From Oligoflexus sp. (lineage in GTDB: Bacteria > Bdellovibrionota_B > Oligoflexia > Oligoflexales > Oligoflexaceae): a DNA stretch of 64,000 nt. The DNA is taken from positions 1 to 64,000 of the forward strand of contig NZ_DASTAT010000028.1 of the NCBI RefSeq assembly GCF_035712445.1, read 5' to 3'. The position numbers were made by a program, and so were the translations under genes. Positions within the stretch are counted from its first letter, which is position 1. The number at the start of each line of letters is the position of its first letter. The notes below the pieces were generated by a model. It was not told where the DNA came from and ran no database searches. It saw only the letters and a list, made by a program, of their open reading frames with translations. Positions 43,501-52,055 of the stretch are shown one piece after another.

Positions 43501-46245
43501 TATAAATCCGTTCAAACACCTGACCTTGTCCCCCCGACCATCAGCGCGCTGACCACCAATAAGACGTCCAGCGCAAAATCCTGGAACCTGAATTGGACAG
43601 CGGCGGATAACACGACGAGCAACGCCAATCTATTGTTCCGCATCAAAGCCCGGATATCCACGGATCCGACGGAAAAAGTCCAGGACTCCGATCCCACGAT
43701 CTTCACGGCCACCGGCGCCAGCAGCGCCACGGGCCTTACCGGTCCTGTGAACACGGACGCCTATATCCATTACCTCCTCATGGTCACCGATGAAGCCGGT
43801 AACACGACGACCAGGCAGATTGATATTCAATCTTTGAACCTGATCACCATCACCGCCGTCCGCACGTCCGAAGGGCCGACGACCGGCAACCGTTTGATTC
43901 TGGTCGAGGGCAGCGGCTTTCATAACAGCTCCGCCGTCAGCATCGGCGGAACAAACTGTCAGAATACCCAGATCGTCTCGTCACGTCATATCCTCTGCCG
44001 GACTCCTGCGAAATCGCAGAATACCTATTCCTTGACCATCAGCAACAGCGATGGGTCCTCGGCTACGATGAATAATGCCTACACCTACTGTACGGCCGAC
44101 GTGAACTGCACCAACATCTGCAATAACCCCGGCAGCTGGGAGTCATCCTTCGCGCTGCAGACCGGCCGCGGCACGACTGTGACCACGCCTTATATCATCT
44201 GCAACGCCACGCATCTGAATAACATCCGCACGATTGCGAACGGCCGCTATTTCTCGGTTATGGAGAACATCGACCTCAACGGCGTGGCCTGGACCCCGCT
44301 TGTCACGCAATCCAGCGCCACCTTCCAGGGCAACTTCACGGGGAACGGCAATATAATCGCCAATTTCTCGTACAACAACACGAATCAGGATGATTACGGC
44401 TTCTTCAAATACATCTCGGGCAACAGCAAAGTCTCGTCGCTGAAGTTCATCAATGTGAACATCAATGCGCGGGATCGCGTCGGGGCTCTGGTCGGTGATA
44501 CAGCGAACGATGCGAACACAGTGATTCAGGACATCATGATGTCAGGAACCGTGAACGGTCGCCAGGATGTGGGTGGCATCCTGGGTCGCGCGATGGTGCA
44601 GTCGTTCGATATGTCGGCTTATGGAACGATCAATGGCAAGGTCACGGTCGGAGGCGTCATCGGCTATAAGACCAAGAACGCGTCCAACCTCTATTTTGAA
44701 GGGACGGTCACGACGGTTCCCGCAGGCACGACCTGCAATACCGGGGGCGTCGTCGGCTACTGGGATGGCAATAACGGAACAGCCAGTGATATCAACGCCG
44801 CCGCAACGGTCCGCTGCGAACGCTTCTCTGCCGTCGAGATGCTGGAAACTGGCGGCCTCGTCGGACGTTTGAATGATCATACGATCAGCAATAGCTGGTT
44901 CAGCGGGACAGTGATTGGCGATCGTCGCACGGGCGGCGCAGTCGGTACTGTCGTCCGCGGCGGCGTGGAAGGTGTGCAGGTGCTCGGTACGGTCACGGGC
45001 GGGCATTCCGCTTATGTCAACAGCGGTTATGAAACAGGAGGCGTCGTCGGTCTCCTTTATCGCGCCGTTCTTAAAAACAGCACGTCCTCCGCTGCGGTCA
45101 CCTCGTATTACAGTTATGTAGGTGGCCTTGTCGGCAACTCAGCTGGTGGGGCGCAGCCTTCAGGAACGGATCGCAGAAACCTGATTCAGAGCAGCGCCGC
45201 CTACGGAGCTGTGCAAAATCTCGGGGGCTATCGAACCGGTGGCGCCATCGGCAGTGCTTCGAACACCGATGTGATCAACACCGCAGCCAACGGTGATGTG
45301 AAGGGATCCAAAGGCCAGGCCGGTGGCTTTCTCGGCTGGTCTGAAGTCAGTGTGGTGATCGATGGAAGCTTCGCCAACGGTGATGTGGATAGCACAGGTT
45401 TTGATAACGTCGGCGGATTCGTAGGCATCACGGATGTGAATGGTGGTCATGTCATCACCAATTCCTTCGCCAAAGGTGATGTCGCAGGCAACAACAACAT
45501 TGGTGGCTTTGCCGGCCAATGTCGGGGAACCTATACCTCCAATTACGCCACAGGACGGGTCGTCGGCAACTCGGTGGTCGGCGGTTTCTGCGGTCGTAAC
45601 TACGACCTTTCGGGGGCCGTCAGCACGAAGATCGAGAAAAGTTTCGCAAGCGGCGCCGTCAGTGCCGCGGTGGATCATGTGGGTGGATTCATCGGTCACA
45701 TCTATCGCTCCATGGAAATTCGTTATTCCTATGCCAGCGGTGACGTCACGGGGGATGCCAACGTCGGGGGCTTTGCGGGTTCCATGGACATGGGTCCCAC
45801 GACAATCGAGAAAAACTATGCCACGGGCAAAGTCATCGGCAAAACCCGGGTCGGAGGCTTTCTGGGCTATGGCTATCGCTACGATGCCACGATGCAGGTC
45901 ATGAACAACTATTCCCGCAGCGCCGTGCAGGGCGAGTCCGATGTCGGGGGCTTCGCGGGCCTGACCGGCGCCATCATTTCCAAATCTTATTCCACGGGCG
46001 CGGTGACCCAGGGGCAAACAGCGTCGAACCTGGGCGGCTTTATCGGTCGCTTCGTCAGCGGCGGAAGCATGTCCGCTCCCGAATGCTTTTACGATACCAC
46101 CACATCAGGCCGCAGCACCAGTGCCGGCGGTACGGGCAAGACCAGTTTTGAAATGAAAGATCCCAGCACCTTTGTGAACTATGATCCTGCCATCTGGAAT
46201 ATCAAAAGTGGTGCGTATCCGACCCTTCTTGGGCCGGGGAGTTGA
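40510..46245 (+). CDS. Giant surface lipoprotein 1 (FnIII-like, IPT/TIG, GLUG-like repeats)
   Basis: This is a 1911-residue protein. The signal ends ALLSC (lipobox, Cys18), so the N-terminus is lipid-anchored. Residues 20-1110 are about ten FnIII-like modules of 95-110 residues (strand patterns such as VKLTWNPSSSADIGSYKI, TYYYTVCAVDASGNEACDG). At 1110-1195 there is an IPT/TIG domain (ITAVRTSEGPTTGNRLIL...VEGSGF), then a CTNICN cysteine motif. Residues 1225-1850 contain GLUG-like repeats of about 20-25 residues (GGFAGQCRGTYTSNYATGRVVG style), which are known in surface and adhesin proteins. The start at 40510 has only a weak ribosome site. The stop nearly abuts its paralog. Confidence 0.88.
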   Translation: MQTRSLVLFMMLFALLSCNKLQTAGEANPITFSGITGIQASSDNSYILTWKIPFTVFIENYEVYVQPIQAADADALIAAAASSSSDKKDGPAAESTDVSQAVTVTDAFNPMTKGKLVALVSADRSSYRTASLDEGIYLFQVRALAADGRRDNNVSARIVRVSAGQLFKGLQIAEVIGSDAHLKWIPYPNIRATDSYQYIVYKGPAFNERVAYTKESEVSISLLKENSGDTLYYGVRFVDAKGVEDSNTTLLPLTVPVINKNFLGCLSVQGLGADRLKVNFEWPSENYTAMRIYRNQQEAFVTLDRGVTSFVDRGLVEGEYYTYTCQGVAGKDVIAGSNQIKGATLSSNPPTFKGITNVKADDAHQATVSWGVTTGVPAQSFTVYANPGSSVDWAAQPSATIEPSVLQTPIKNLGDDLPYAFGVRACGVSVCDPNTEQILINMPDDGAPKTIGAESAVVSTGQILIQAPWSPEQGGILKRKVFTKVGGDPSTDISVYTLAQTVVVTNPINPPRLLTLNDVTSARTYHIIVRDEDKHGNISSNSRVVTVTVGDLRPPDFNGLNANGLLPGASGQEETTLIANFRAIQNYQQHPRGAFGYRFYVREGGGAACHEDHYKFQVDALTVPEGDANYTIPGLKAKTLYSVCIKAIDANGNLSSNTNYLSRQTQDKTAPDFDGIQTLSFDADKGVVKLTWNPSSSADIGSYKIDTWLTLKNSATALPITIQRTAAQSPNSFSFDSTVVPFQSEATLEVAVNACDNADSITDGSKNCSVFARAQALSMTFADIQPPPGFMGIAASSDLIATTEGQVTVKWIEPTDWADYAGFQVYTLDGSNALTLVKDCACSQMPGCLDHISSCQVTGLNDFRTYRFHVRAYDVARNFTILDPIMSFADKRTIDLTRPTFVSNLALNFQDGGSMLNWAAASDNQYAQEQGATLTYRVYRKTGSNFANLLNPGAAGPALVELSDRSYFDASNLVSGTTYYYTVCAVDASGNEACDGTYKSVQTPDLVPPTISALTTNKTSSAKSWNLNWTAADNTTSNANLLFRIKARISTDPTEKVQDSDPTIFTATGASSATGLTGPVNTDAYIHYLLMVTDEAGNTTTRQIDIQSLNLITITAVRTSEGPTTGNRLILVEGSGFHNSSAVSIGGTNCQNTQIVSSRHILCRTPAKSQNTYSLTISNSDGSSATMNNAYTYCTADVNCTNICNNPGSWESSFALQTGRGTTVTTPYIICNATHLNNIRTIANGRYFSVMENIDLNGVAWTPLVTQSSATFQGNFTGNGNIIANFSYNNTNQDDYGFFKYISGNSKVSSLKFINVNINARDRVGALVGDTANDANTVIQDIMMSGTVNGRQDVGGILGRAMVQSFDMSAYGTINGKVTVGGVIGYKTKNASNLYFEGTVTTVPAGTTCNTGGVVGYWDGNNGTASDINAAATVRCERFSAVEMLETGGLVGRLNDHTISNSWFSGTVIGDRRTGGAVGTVVRGGVEGVQVLGTVTGGHSAYVNSGYETGGVVGLLYRAVLKNSTSSAAVTSYYSYVGGLVGNSAGGAQPSGTDRRNLIQSSAAYGAVQNLGGYRTGGAIGSASNTDVINTAANGDVKGSKGQAGGFLGWSEVSVVIDGSFANGDVDSTGFDNVGGFVGITDVNGGHVITNSFAKGDVAGNNNIGGFAGQCRGTYTSNYATGRVVGNSVVGGFCGRNYDLSGAVSTKIEKSFASGAVSAAVDHVGGFIGHIYRSMEIRYSYASGDVTGDANVGGFAGSMDMGPTTIEKNYATGKVIGKTRVGGFLGYGYRYDATMQVMNNYSRSAVQGESDVGGFAGLTGAIISKSYSTGAVTQGQTASNLGGFIGRFVSGGSMSAPECFYDTTTSGRSTSAGGTGKTSFEMKDPSTFVNYDPAIWNIKSGAYPTLLGPGS

Positions 46246-46250
46246 ATGCC

Positions 46251-49200
46251 ATGAAACGCTTACTCACAGGATTTCTCGGCTGCCTCGCTCTCATCCTTGG
46301 GATGATGGGCTGCGACAAGATTAAAACGCTTCAGGAATCCCAGCCTATCCTCTTCAAAGGCCTGAAAGGGATCGAGGTCGCAGCGAAGGGTGGCCTTATC
46401 CTCATGTGGGATCAACCGGCCGCCATCACGGTCGTCGGCTATCAAATCTATGTTCAGGATCTGACCGCCACGACCGCCACAACCAAACTTCTGGATGATG
46501 CCGGCAGTTCATCGACCGGCACGGCGACCGTTATCCTGGATTTGCCTGATGCGGAGTCACCGGTCACCAAAGGCAAGCTTTTGCAGGTGATTGCCGGAGA
46601 TTTGAATAGCTATGAGATCGATACGCTCCTGCCCGGGCACTATGCCTTCCAGGTGCGGGCCGTGGCTGCTGATGGTCGCAGTGATACCAACACCCGTGTG
46701 GTGATCCTGAGCATTGAAAGCACCGTGGGCTATGAAGGTATCAGCAAAGCCGATCTCATCGGCGACGATGTGTTTTTGGAATGGCCTGCACTCGTCACGG
46801 CTCTGAAGGGCCAGGATGTGAACTACACCGTTTACGAGGGTCCGGCTTTCAGCAAACCCGTGGCCATTACCACGGATACCAAAATGCAGATCTCGGTCCG
46901 GGGCGTGCGTCCGGGCACAGTTCTGAGCTATGGTGTTCGCTCCACCGATCCCAAGGGTCGCACGGACCGCAATACCAAGGTCATCACCGTCGCGATCCCG
47001 GAATCAAGCGCAGTCTTTGAAGGCTGTTTGAAAGGCGAGGCGCGCGGCGCGGATCGTATCCGCATCCAGTTCACCTGGCCTGAAGAGGAATTTGAAACCT
47101 TCAAAATCTATCGCAATGGTACCCAGGTCTTTGCCACCCGCGATAAGGGTGTCACGGAATATATGGACGTTGGCCTGCAGGAAGGTGAAGTCTATCAGTA
47201 TTCGTGCGTGGCGACATTCAAAGACCTGACCCTGACGGGCAATACCAAACTCACAGTCGGCACCCTGACCTCGAATGCCCCGACTTTCAAAGGCATTCGG
47301 ACTGTGGAAATCACGTCCGCTCACACCGCGATGGTCCGTTGGGGCGTCAGCACCGGCGTTCCCACGCACAAATTCAAAGTCTATGCAAACCCAGGAACTC
47401 AGGTGGATTGGGAAGCTGATCCCATGACAATGGTCGGTGGCGATACGATGGAAGTCGAACTGCAGGACCTGGGTGATGATCTTCCCTATGCGTTTGGTGT
47501 AAGGGCCTGTTCGATCAAAGGGGTGTGCGACACCAACGATCTAGCCCTGCTGGCCAGCACAAGGGATGATGGAGCCCCGAAGACCACAGGAGCCTCGGCT
47601 CTGACCGTGCGTGACGGCGGCCTTGTGATCACAGCACCGTGGACGCCTTCCATGGGGGGCGTGGCCAAACGCTTTGTCTATATTAAAAAGGATGGGCCGG
47701 TCTCGACTCAGCTTACAGATTATGTGAATGCGATGACCGTGCCGGTGACCCTAGCAGGCAAGGTTCCCACGCAGCTGACCTACACCGGTATCACTGATAA
47801 CACGACCTATCATGTCATCGTTCGCGATCAGGATCCGAGCGGCAGGACCAATACGGTGACCACGGCCCGCACGATTTTTTCAGGCGACACGACCGCTCCG
47901 AATTTCCCCGGCATGACGAGCCTTGTCAACGGCAGCAGCGGCCAGGAGGAAACCACTCTGCGGGCCCGTTTCACCGCTCTTGATGTTGAGTCGGACAGCA
48001 ATAAGTACGGAACCTGGGAATATCTCGCCTATGTGCAGCCCGGTGGGGGCAACGCCTGTTCCTTGACCAGCATTCATCAGATTTTCCCGGCCAGCGCCTT
48101 CACCGCCACTCAGGAAGGTGAAGCGGTCATCACGGGCCTTGCTCCGAAAACCAATTATGGCGTTTGTCTGAAAGCCCGGGATAAAGCCGGCAATATCTCG
48201 GCCACCACGCTTGCATTGAATCGCTCGACTCTGGATATCACGGCCCCGACCTTTGATGGCGTGCAGACCGTGACCTTCAACAAGGAAAGCGGCAAACTCG
48301 CGCTCGCCTGGAGTCCGTCCACAGCCGCGGATATCTATGAATATCAGGTCCAAATCTGGAAGAGCAACCCTGATCGCACGCAGGTTCCCGTCACGCTTTT
48401 GAAACTGCCTGAGTCCACGGCTCGCACTGGCACCAGTCTGAGCAAGAGCACCATCAATCTGAATAGCGGCGAGGATATTTATGTCCTGGTCAACGCCTGT
48501 GATAACGGCGGCAGCATAGCCGGCGGGACTCAGAACTGCTCGGCGCTTGATGTTCCTAAAACTCTGACTTTGCCGGATATTGAACCGCCTCCAGGCTTCC
48601 TCGGTATTGCCGCCGAACCGGATCTGACAACGCCGGTCGAGGGGACGGTCAACGTCACCTGGATCGCGCCCAGTGATTGGACGGATTACAAAGGCTTTAA
48701 AGTTTATCTCGTGGATCAGGCCACCAACGCCCTTTTGGATTCACCGGTCTGGGAGTGTGCCTGCTCGGCCCAGGGTTGCCCTGTCCCGCTGCTCTCCTGT
48801 CCCATCACGGGTTTGAATCCCTTCCGCTCCTATGTCTTTCACGTGCGTGCCTATGATGCGGCCGGGAACGTGACTCAGTTGGATCCCATGGTGAGCGCTA
48901 CCAAAAAGCGCACGAGCGATACGACTTCGCCCAGTTTCTCGTCGCAGCTGACCGCTGTTTACGGCAATGCGAGCACGGAGCTGACCTGGACCCTGGCCAC
49001 CGATAATCAGTATGCCTTGGAACCCGGAGCTGTCATCAACTACGAGGTTTGGCGCAAAACCGGCAGCACCTTTGCCAACCCCGCAAATCCCACGACCGCG
49101 GATGCGACCCTCGTGCAAAGAACGCAGGACCTGACCTGGACCGATCCCGGTACGGATTACGCCAGCGGTCAGACCTATTTCTATGAAGTCTGCGCTGTGG

Positions 49201-52004
49201 ATGGAACCGGCAATCGCACCTGCGATGGCAACGTGAAATCCATCACGACCCTGGACCTTGTTCCCCCTGTGATCACAAGCTTTACCAGTGACAAGACGGA
49301 TACCAAGTGGAACTGGACGCTCAGCTGGACCGCTTCTGACAACGCGACGGCAGCGGGTTCGATTTTCTATCGTATCTATCAGAGGATTTCGAGCAATCCG
49401 CTCGACAGGGCCACGACTTCGGATACCGTGCTAGTGGCACAGGGCGGGGCCACCAGCAAAACGAATCTGCAGGGGCCCATCAACACGGACACCTATATTC
49501 ATTATCTTTTGGAAGCCCTGGATTCCGATGGCAACAGGGCCACCAGGCATTTGACCCTGGCCTCGAACAACCGCATGACTCTGACCTCGGTTCGTTCAAC
49601 CGAAGGTCCTTTGGCCGGCAGCAACACGCTGGTCCTGGTCGGTGATGGCTTTAAGCCGGATGCCACCGTCAGTATCGGCTCGTCGAACTGCTCGTCGGTG
49701 CAGATCATCTCGCGTAAACACATCCTCTGCAATGCACCACCTGCTGCGAGCGACAGCACCGTGGCCGTCACCGTGCAAAATCCCGATGGATCCTCGGCCG
49801 TCCTTGCCGATGCGTATCACTACTGTAATCCCAGCGTCGCGAACAGCTGCACCAACATCTGCAATCGTCCTGTCGACTGGGACAATAACTTCGCCGATGG
49901 TACAGGCGTCACGGCTGCAGATCCTTTCATTATCTGTAATGCCGCGCATCTCAATAACCTCCGCAACCAGCCCTATAGCCGTTACTATGCCCTTGGTGAA
50001 AACATCGACCTCGGTGGTCTTAACTTCGCGCCGATCACCAACGGTGCCAACACCGAATTCCGCGGCACCATCAAAGGCAACAACTACATCATTGCCAACT
50101 GGAGCTACGATAACATCAACGCAGACTTCGTCGGCCTCTTCAAAATTTTGAATTACTCGGATGTTCGCGATCTGGGTTTGATCAACTTCCAGGTTCGCGG
50201 CCGCTCGTATGTCGGAACTTTGGCGGGTGGCGTGGGAACGGTCAGCTACAACGGTGATGCAGTCGTAGCCGCCGATTACATTACGCTCGATGGCATCTTC
50301 ACGACGGGAGCGGTGACTGCAGCGGATGTCTATGCGGGTGGCATCATCGGCCGCTGTCATGGCAATGCCTTTAACATGATGTCTTTCGCTTCCGTGACTG
50401 GCCGCCGTTTCATCGGCGGGCTTTTCGGCCGCAAAATCTGGGGTGCCAGCAATCTGGAATACAGCGGCAGCGTTCTCGCGACCGGGAACAGCAACCAGTG
50501 TTATGCCGGTGGTATTGCCGGTCATTGGGCGGCGAGCACTTACTCCGTTACCAACGCGAAAAGCTCAGGGTCGGTCACCTGCACCGATGATGCGGGCCAA
50601 GGTGCGCAGTATACAGGTGGCTTGATTGGACAGCTTACCAACGGAGATTTGGATCAGATTTCCTCGACCGCCACCGTCGTGGGTCGCAACTATGTGGGCG
50701 GTCTGATCGGAGAAACCAACAGCGGTGTCTTCACCAACGCCAGCTTCTCAGGCGCGGTGACGGGACGTTATTACACGGGAGGCATTTTCGGGCAGCTGAC
50801 CTATGGCAGCGTTACGAACTGCACGAATAACGGGAACGTGCTTGCGGCCGTTCCAACTCAGGTTCCTCCCGTCACCGGCTCGGATACAGCTGGCGGTGTC
50901 GCAGGACGCATTTACGGAACATCGACGACCCAGCGTGCTCTTATCAAAAACTGCGTGAACCTGAAATCGGTCACCAGTCCCTTCCGCGCGGGCGGCCTCG
51001 TCGGATACGGGGATAACTTTGAAATCAATGGCAGCTCCAGTGCCGGTGATGTGACAGCCGTGGGTTACACCGGGGGTATGGTCGGTGAAATGCGCCGCGG
51101 GCTCCTCGTGGATTCCTATGCAACAGGAAACGTGGCGTCGCCCAACGGTGATTATGCGGGGGGATTGGTCGGGACGGGCTGGACGGATTCCGATGGTTCG
51201 ACCATGACGCGTGTGCAGGCTTCCGGTGTGGTCGTGGGTCGCAACTATGTCGGTGGTCTTGCCGGCTACTATCGTGGGGAAATCACCGGCTCGACAGCCT
51301 CGGGCGAGGTGACAGGCAACGCCGACATCGGCGGCCTTGTCGGTTATCTGGAAAACGGTAACACCACGCGCGTGAATAACCTTCAGCAGAATAAGGCCAC
51401 CGGGAACGTCATCGGTGACACGCGCTGCGGCGGCATGTTCGGTCGCGTGCGTTCGTATGCTTTGATTCGGCAGAATGCGGCTTCCGGTTCAACGACCTGC
51501 CCGACTTATACGGGTGGTCTGATCGCCCAGATCGAAGGGGATAACGTGACGATCACGCAAAGCCTCGCGACCGGGAACGTTACGGGCAACACCAACGTCG
51601 GGGGCTTTCTGGGTCTGGCGTTCCGCAACAACAGTAATAACGTATCGATCACCAACTGCTATGCGCGCGGTCAGGTGAAAGGCAATGATAGCGTCGGTGG
51701 ATTCGCCGGCCAGGTCGGTGACATCATTCAGAAGGTCTATGCCTCGGGCCGCGTGGATAAGGTATCGAGTGAAACCAACCTCGGTGGTCTGGTCGGAAAC
51801 CTCTGGAGTCCTGATGGGCCGCGCGATGCGCCTTATAGCTACTGGGACAAGCAGGCGTCCGGGCGGGCGACGAGCAAGGCCGGTATCGGCAAGAATACGA
51901 GCGAAATGCTCGGTTCTTCACTCTATTCCAACTGGGATGCCACCATCTGGTCCTATTCGAGCCAGGACTATCCTCGTTTCCTCTGGGAACTCCCGGCGCC
52001 GTGA
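46251..52004 (+). CDS. Giant surface lipoprotein 2, tandem paralog of the preceding gene
   Basis: This is a 1917-residue protein with signal ending GMMGC (lipobox, Cys21). Domain order is the same as in the preceding gene over the whole length: FnIII-like modules (20-1105), IPT/TIG (1107-1190), CTNICN motif, and GLUG-like repeats to about 1860. Matching segments include TFKGI...WGVSTGVP...VYANPG and RSTEGPLAGSNTLVLVGDGF. So the two genes arose by one complete duplication. The start ATG at 46251 has GGGGAG 9 nt upstream; a TTG 9 nt earlier is an alternative. It starts 5 nt after the stop of the first copy, so they are very likely co-transcribed. Confidence 0.88.
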   Translation: MKRLLTGFLGCLALILGMMGCDKIKTLQESQPILFKGLKGIEVAAKGGLILMWDQPAAITVVGYQIYVQDLTATTATTKLLDDAGSSSTGTATVILDLPDAESPVTKGKLLQVIAGDLNSYEIDTLLPGHYAFQVRAVAADGRSDTNTRVVILSIESTVGYEGISKADLIGDDVFLEWPALVTALKGQDVNYTVYEGPAFSKPVAITTDTKMQISVRGVRPGTVLSYGVRSTDPKGRTDRNTKVITVAIPESSAVFEGCLKGEARGADRIRIQFTWPEEEFETFKIYRNGTQVFATRDKGVTEYMDVGLQEGEVYQYSCVATFKDLTLTGNTKLTVGTLTSNAPTFKGIRTVEITSAHTAMVRWGVSTGVPTHKFKVYANPGTQVDWEADPMTMVGGDTMEVELQDLGDDLPYAFGVRACSIKGVCDTNDLALLASTRDDGAPKTTGASALTVRDGGLVITAPWTPSMGGVAKRFVYIKKDGPVSTQLTDYVNAMTVPVTLAGKVPTQLTYTGITDNTTYHVIVRDQDPSGRTNTVTTARTIFSGDTTAPNFPGMTSLVNGSSGQEETTLRARFTALDVESDSNKYGTWEYLAYVQPGGGNACSLTSIHQIFPASAFTATQEGEAVITGLAPKTNYGVCLKARDKAGNISATTLALNRSTLDITAPTFDGVQTVTFNKESGKLALAWSPSTAADIYEYQVQIWKSNPDRTQVPVTLLKLPESTARTGTSLSKSTINLNSGEDIYVLVNACDNGGSIAGGTQNCSALDVPKTLTLPDIEPPPGFLGIAAEPDLTTPVEGTVNVTWIAPSDWTDYKGFKVYLVDQATNALLDSPVWECACSAQGCPVPLLSCPITGLNPFRSYVFHVRAYDAAGNVTQLDPMVSATKKRTSDTTSPSFSSQLTAVYGNASTELTWTLATDNQYALEPGAVINYEVWRKTGSTFANPANPTTADATLVQRTQDLTWTDPGTDYASGQTYFYEVCAVDGTGNRTCDGNVKSITTLDLVPPVITSFTSDKTDTKWNWTLSWTASDNATAAGSIFYRIYQRISSNPLDRATTSDTVLVAQGGATSKTNLQGPINTDTYIHYLLEALDSDGNRATRHLTLASNNRMTLTSVRSTEGPLAGSNTLVLVGDGFKPDATVSIGSSNCSSVQIISRKHILCNAPPAASDSTVAVTVQNPDGSSAVLADAYHYCNPSVANSCTNICNRPVDWDNNFADGTGVTAADPFIICNAAHLNNLRNQPYSRYYALGENIDLGGLNFAPITNGANTEFRGTIKGNNYIIANWSYDNINADFVGLFKILNYSDVRDLGLINFQVRGRSYVGTLAGGVGTVSYNGDAVVAADYITLDGIFTTGAVTAADVYAGGIIGRCHGNAFNMMSFASVTGRRFIGGLFGRKIWGASNLEYSGSVLATGNSNQCYAGGIAGHWAASTYSVTNAKSSGSVTCTDDAGQGAQYTGGLIGQLTNGDLDQISSTATVVGRNYVGGLIGETNSGVFTNASFSGAVTGRYYTGGIFGQLTYGSVTNCTNNGNVLAAVPTQVPPVTGSDTAGGVAGRIYGTSTTQRALIKNCVNLKSVTSPFRAGGLVGYGDNFEINGSSSAGDVTAVGYTGGMVGEMRRGLLVDSYATGNVASPNGDYAGGLVGTGWTDSDGSTMTRVQASGVVVGRNYVGGLAGYYRGEITGSTASGEVTGNADIGGLVGYLENGNTTRVNNLQQNKATGNVIGDTRCGGMFGRVRSYALIRQNAASGSTTCPTYTGGLIAQIEGDNVTITQSLATGNVTGNTNVGGFLGLAFRNNSNNVSITNCYARGQVKGNDSVGGFAGQVGDIIQKVYASGRVDKVSSETNLGGLVGNLWSPDGPRDAPYSYWDKQASGRATSKAGIGKNTSEMLGSSLYSNWDATIWSYSSQDYPRFLWELPAP

Positions 52005-52055
52005 AGAGTGTTCTATACTGGAATCAAGGCTCACAATGCACGTGATCGGACCCGC

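Noticed and set aside
44430..46060. Repetitive pattern that could look like a CRISPR or tandem DNA repeat
   Set aside because: The repetition is at protein level (GLUG-like) with varied codons and no constant spacers.
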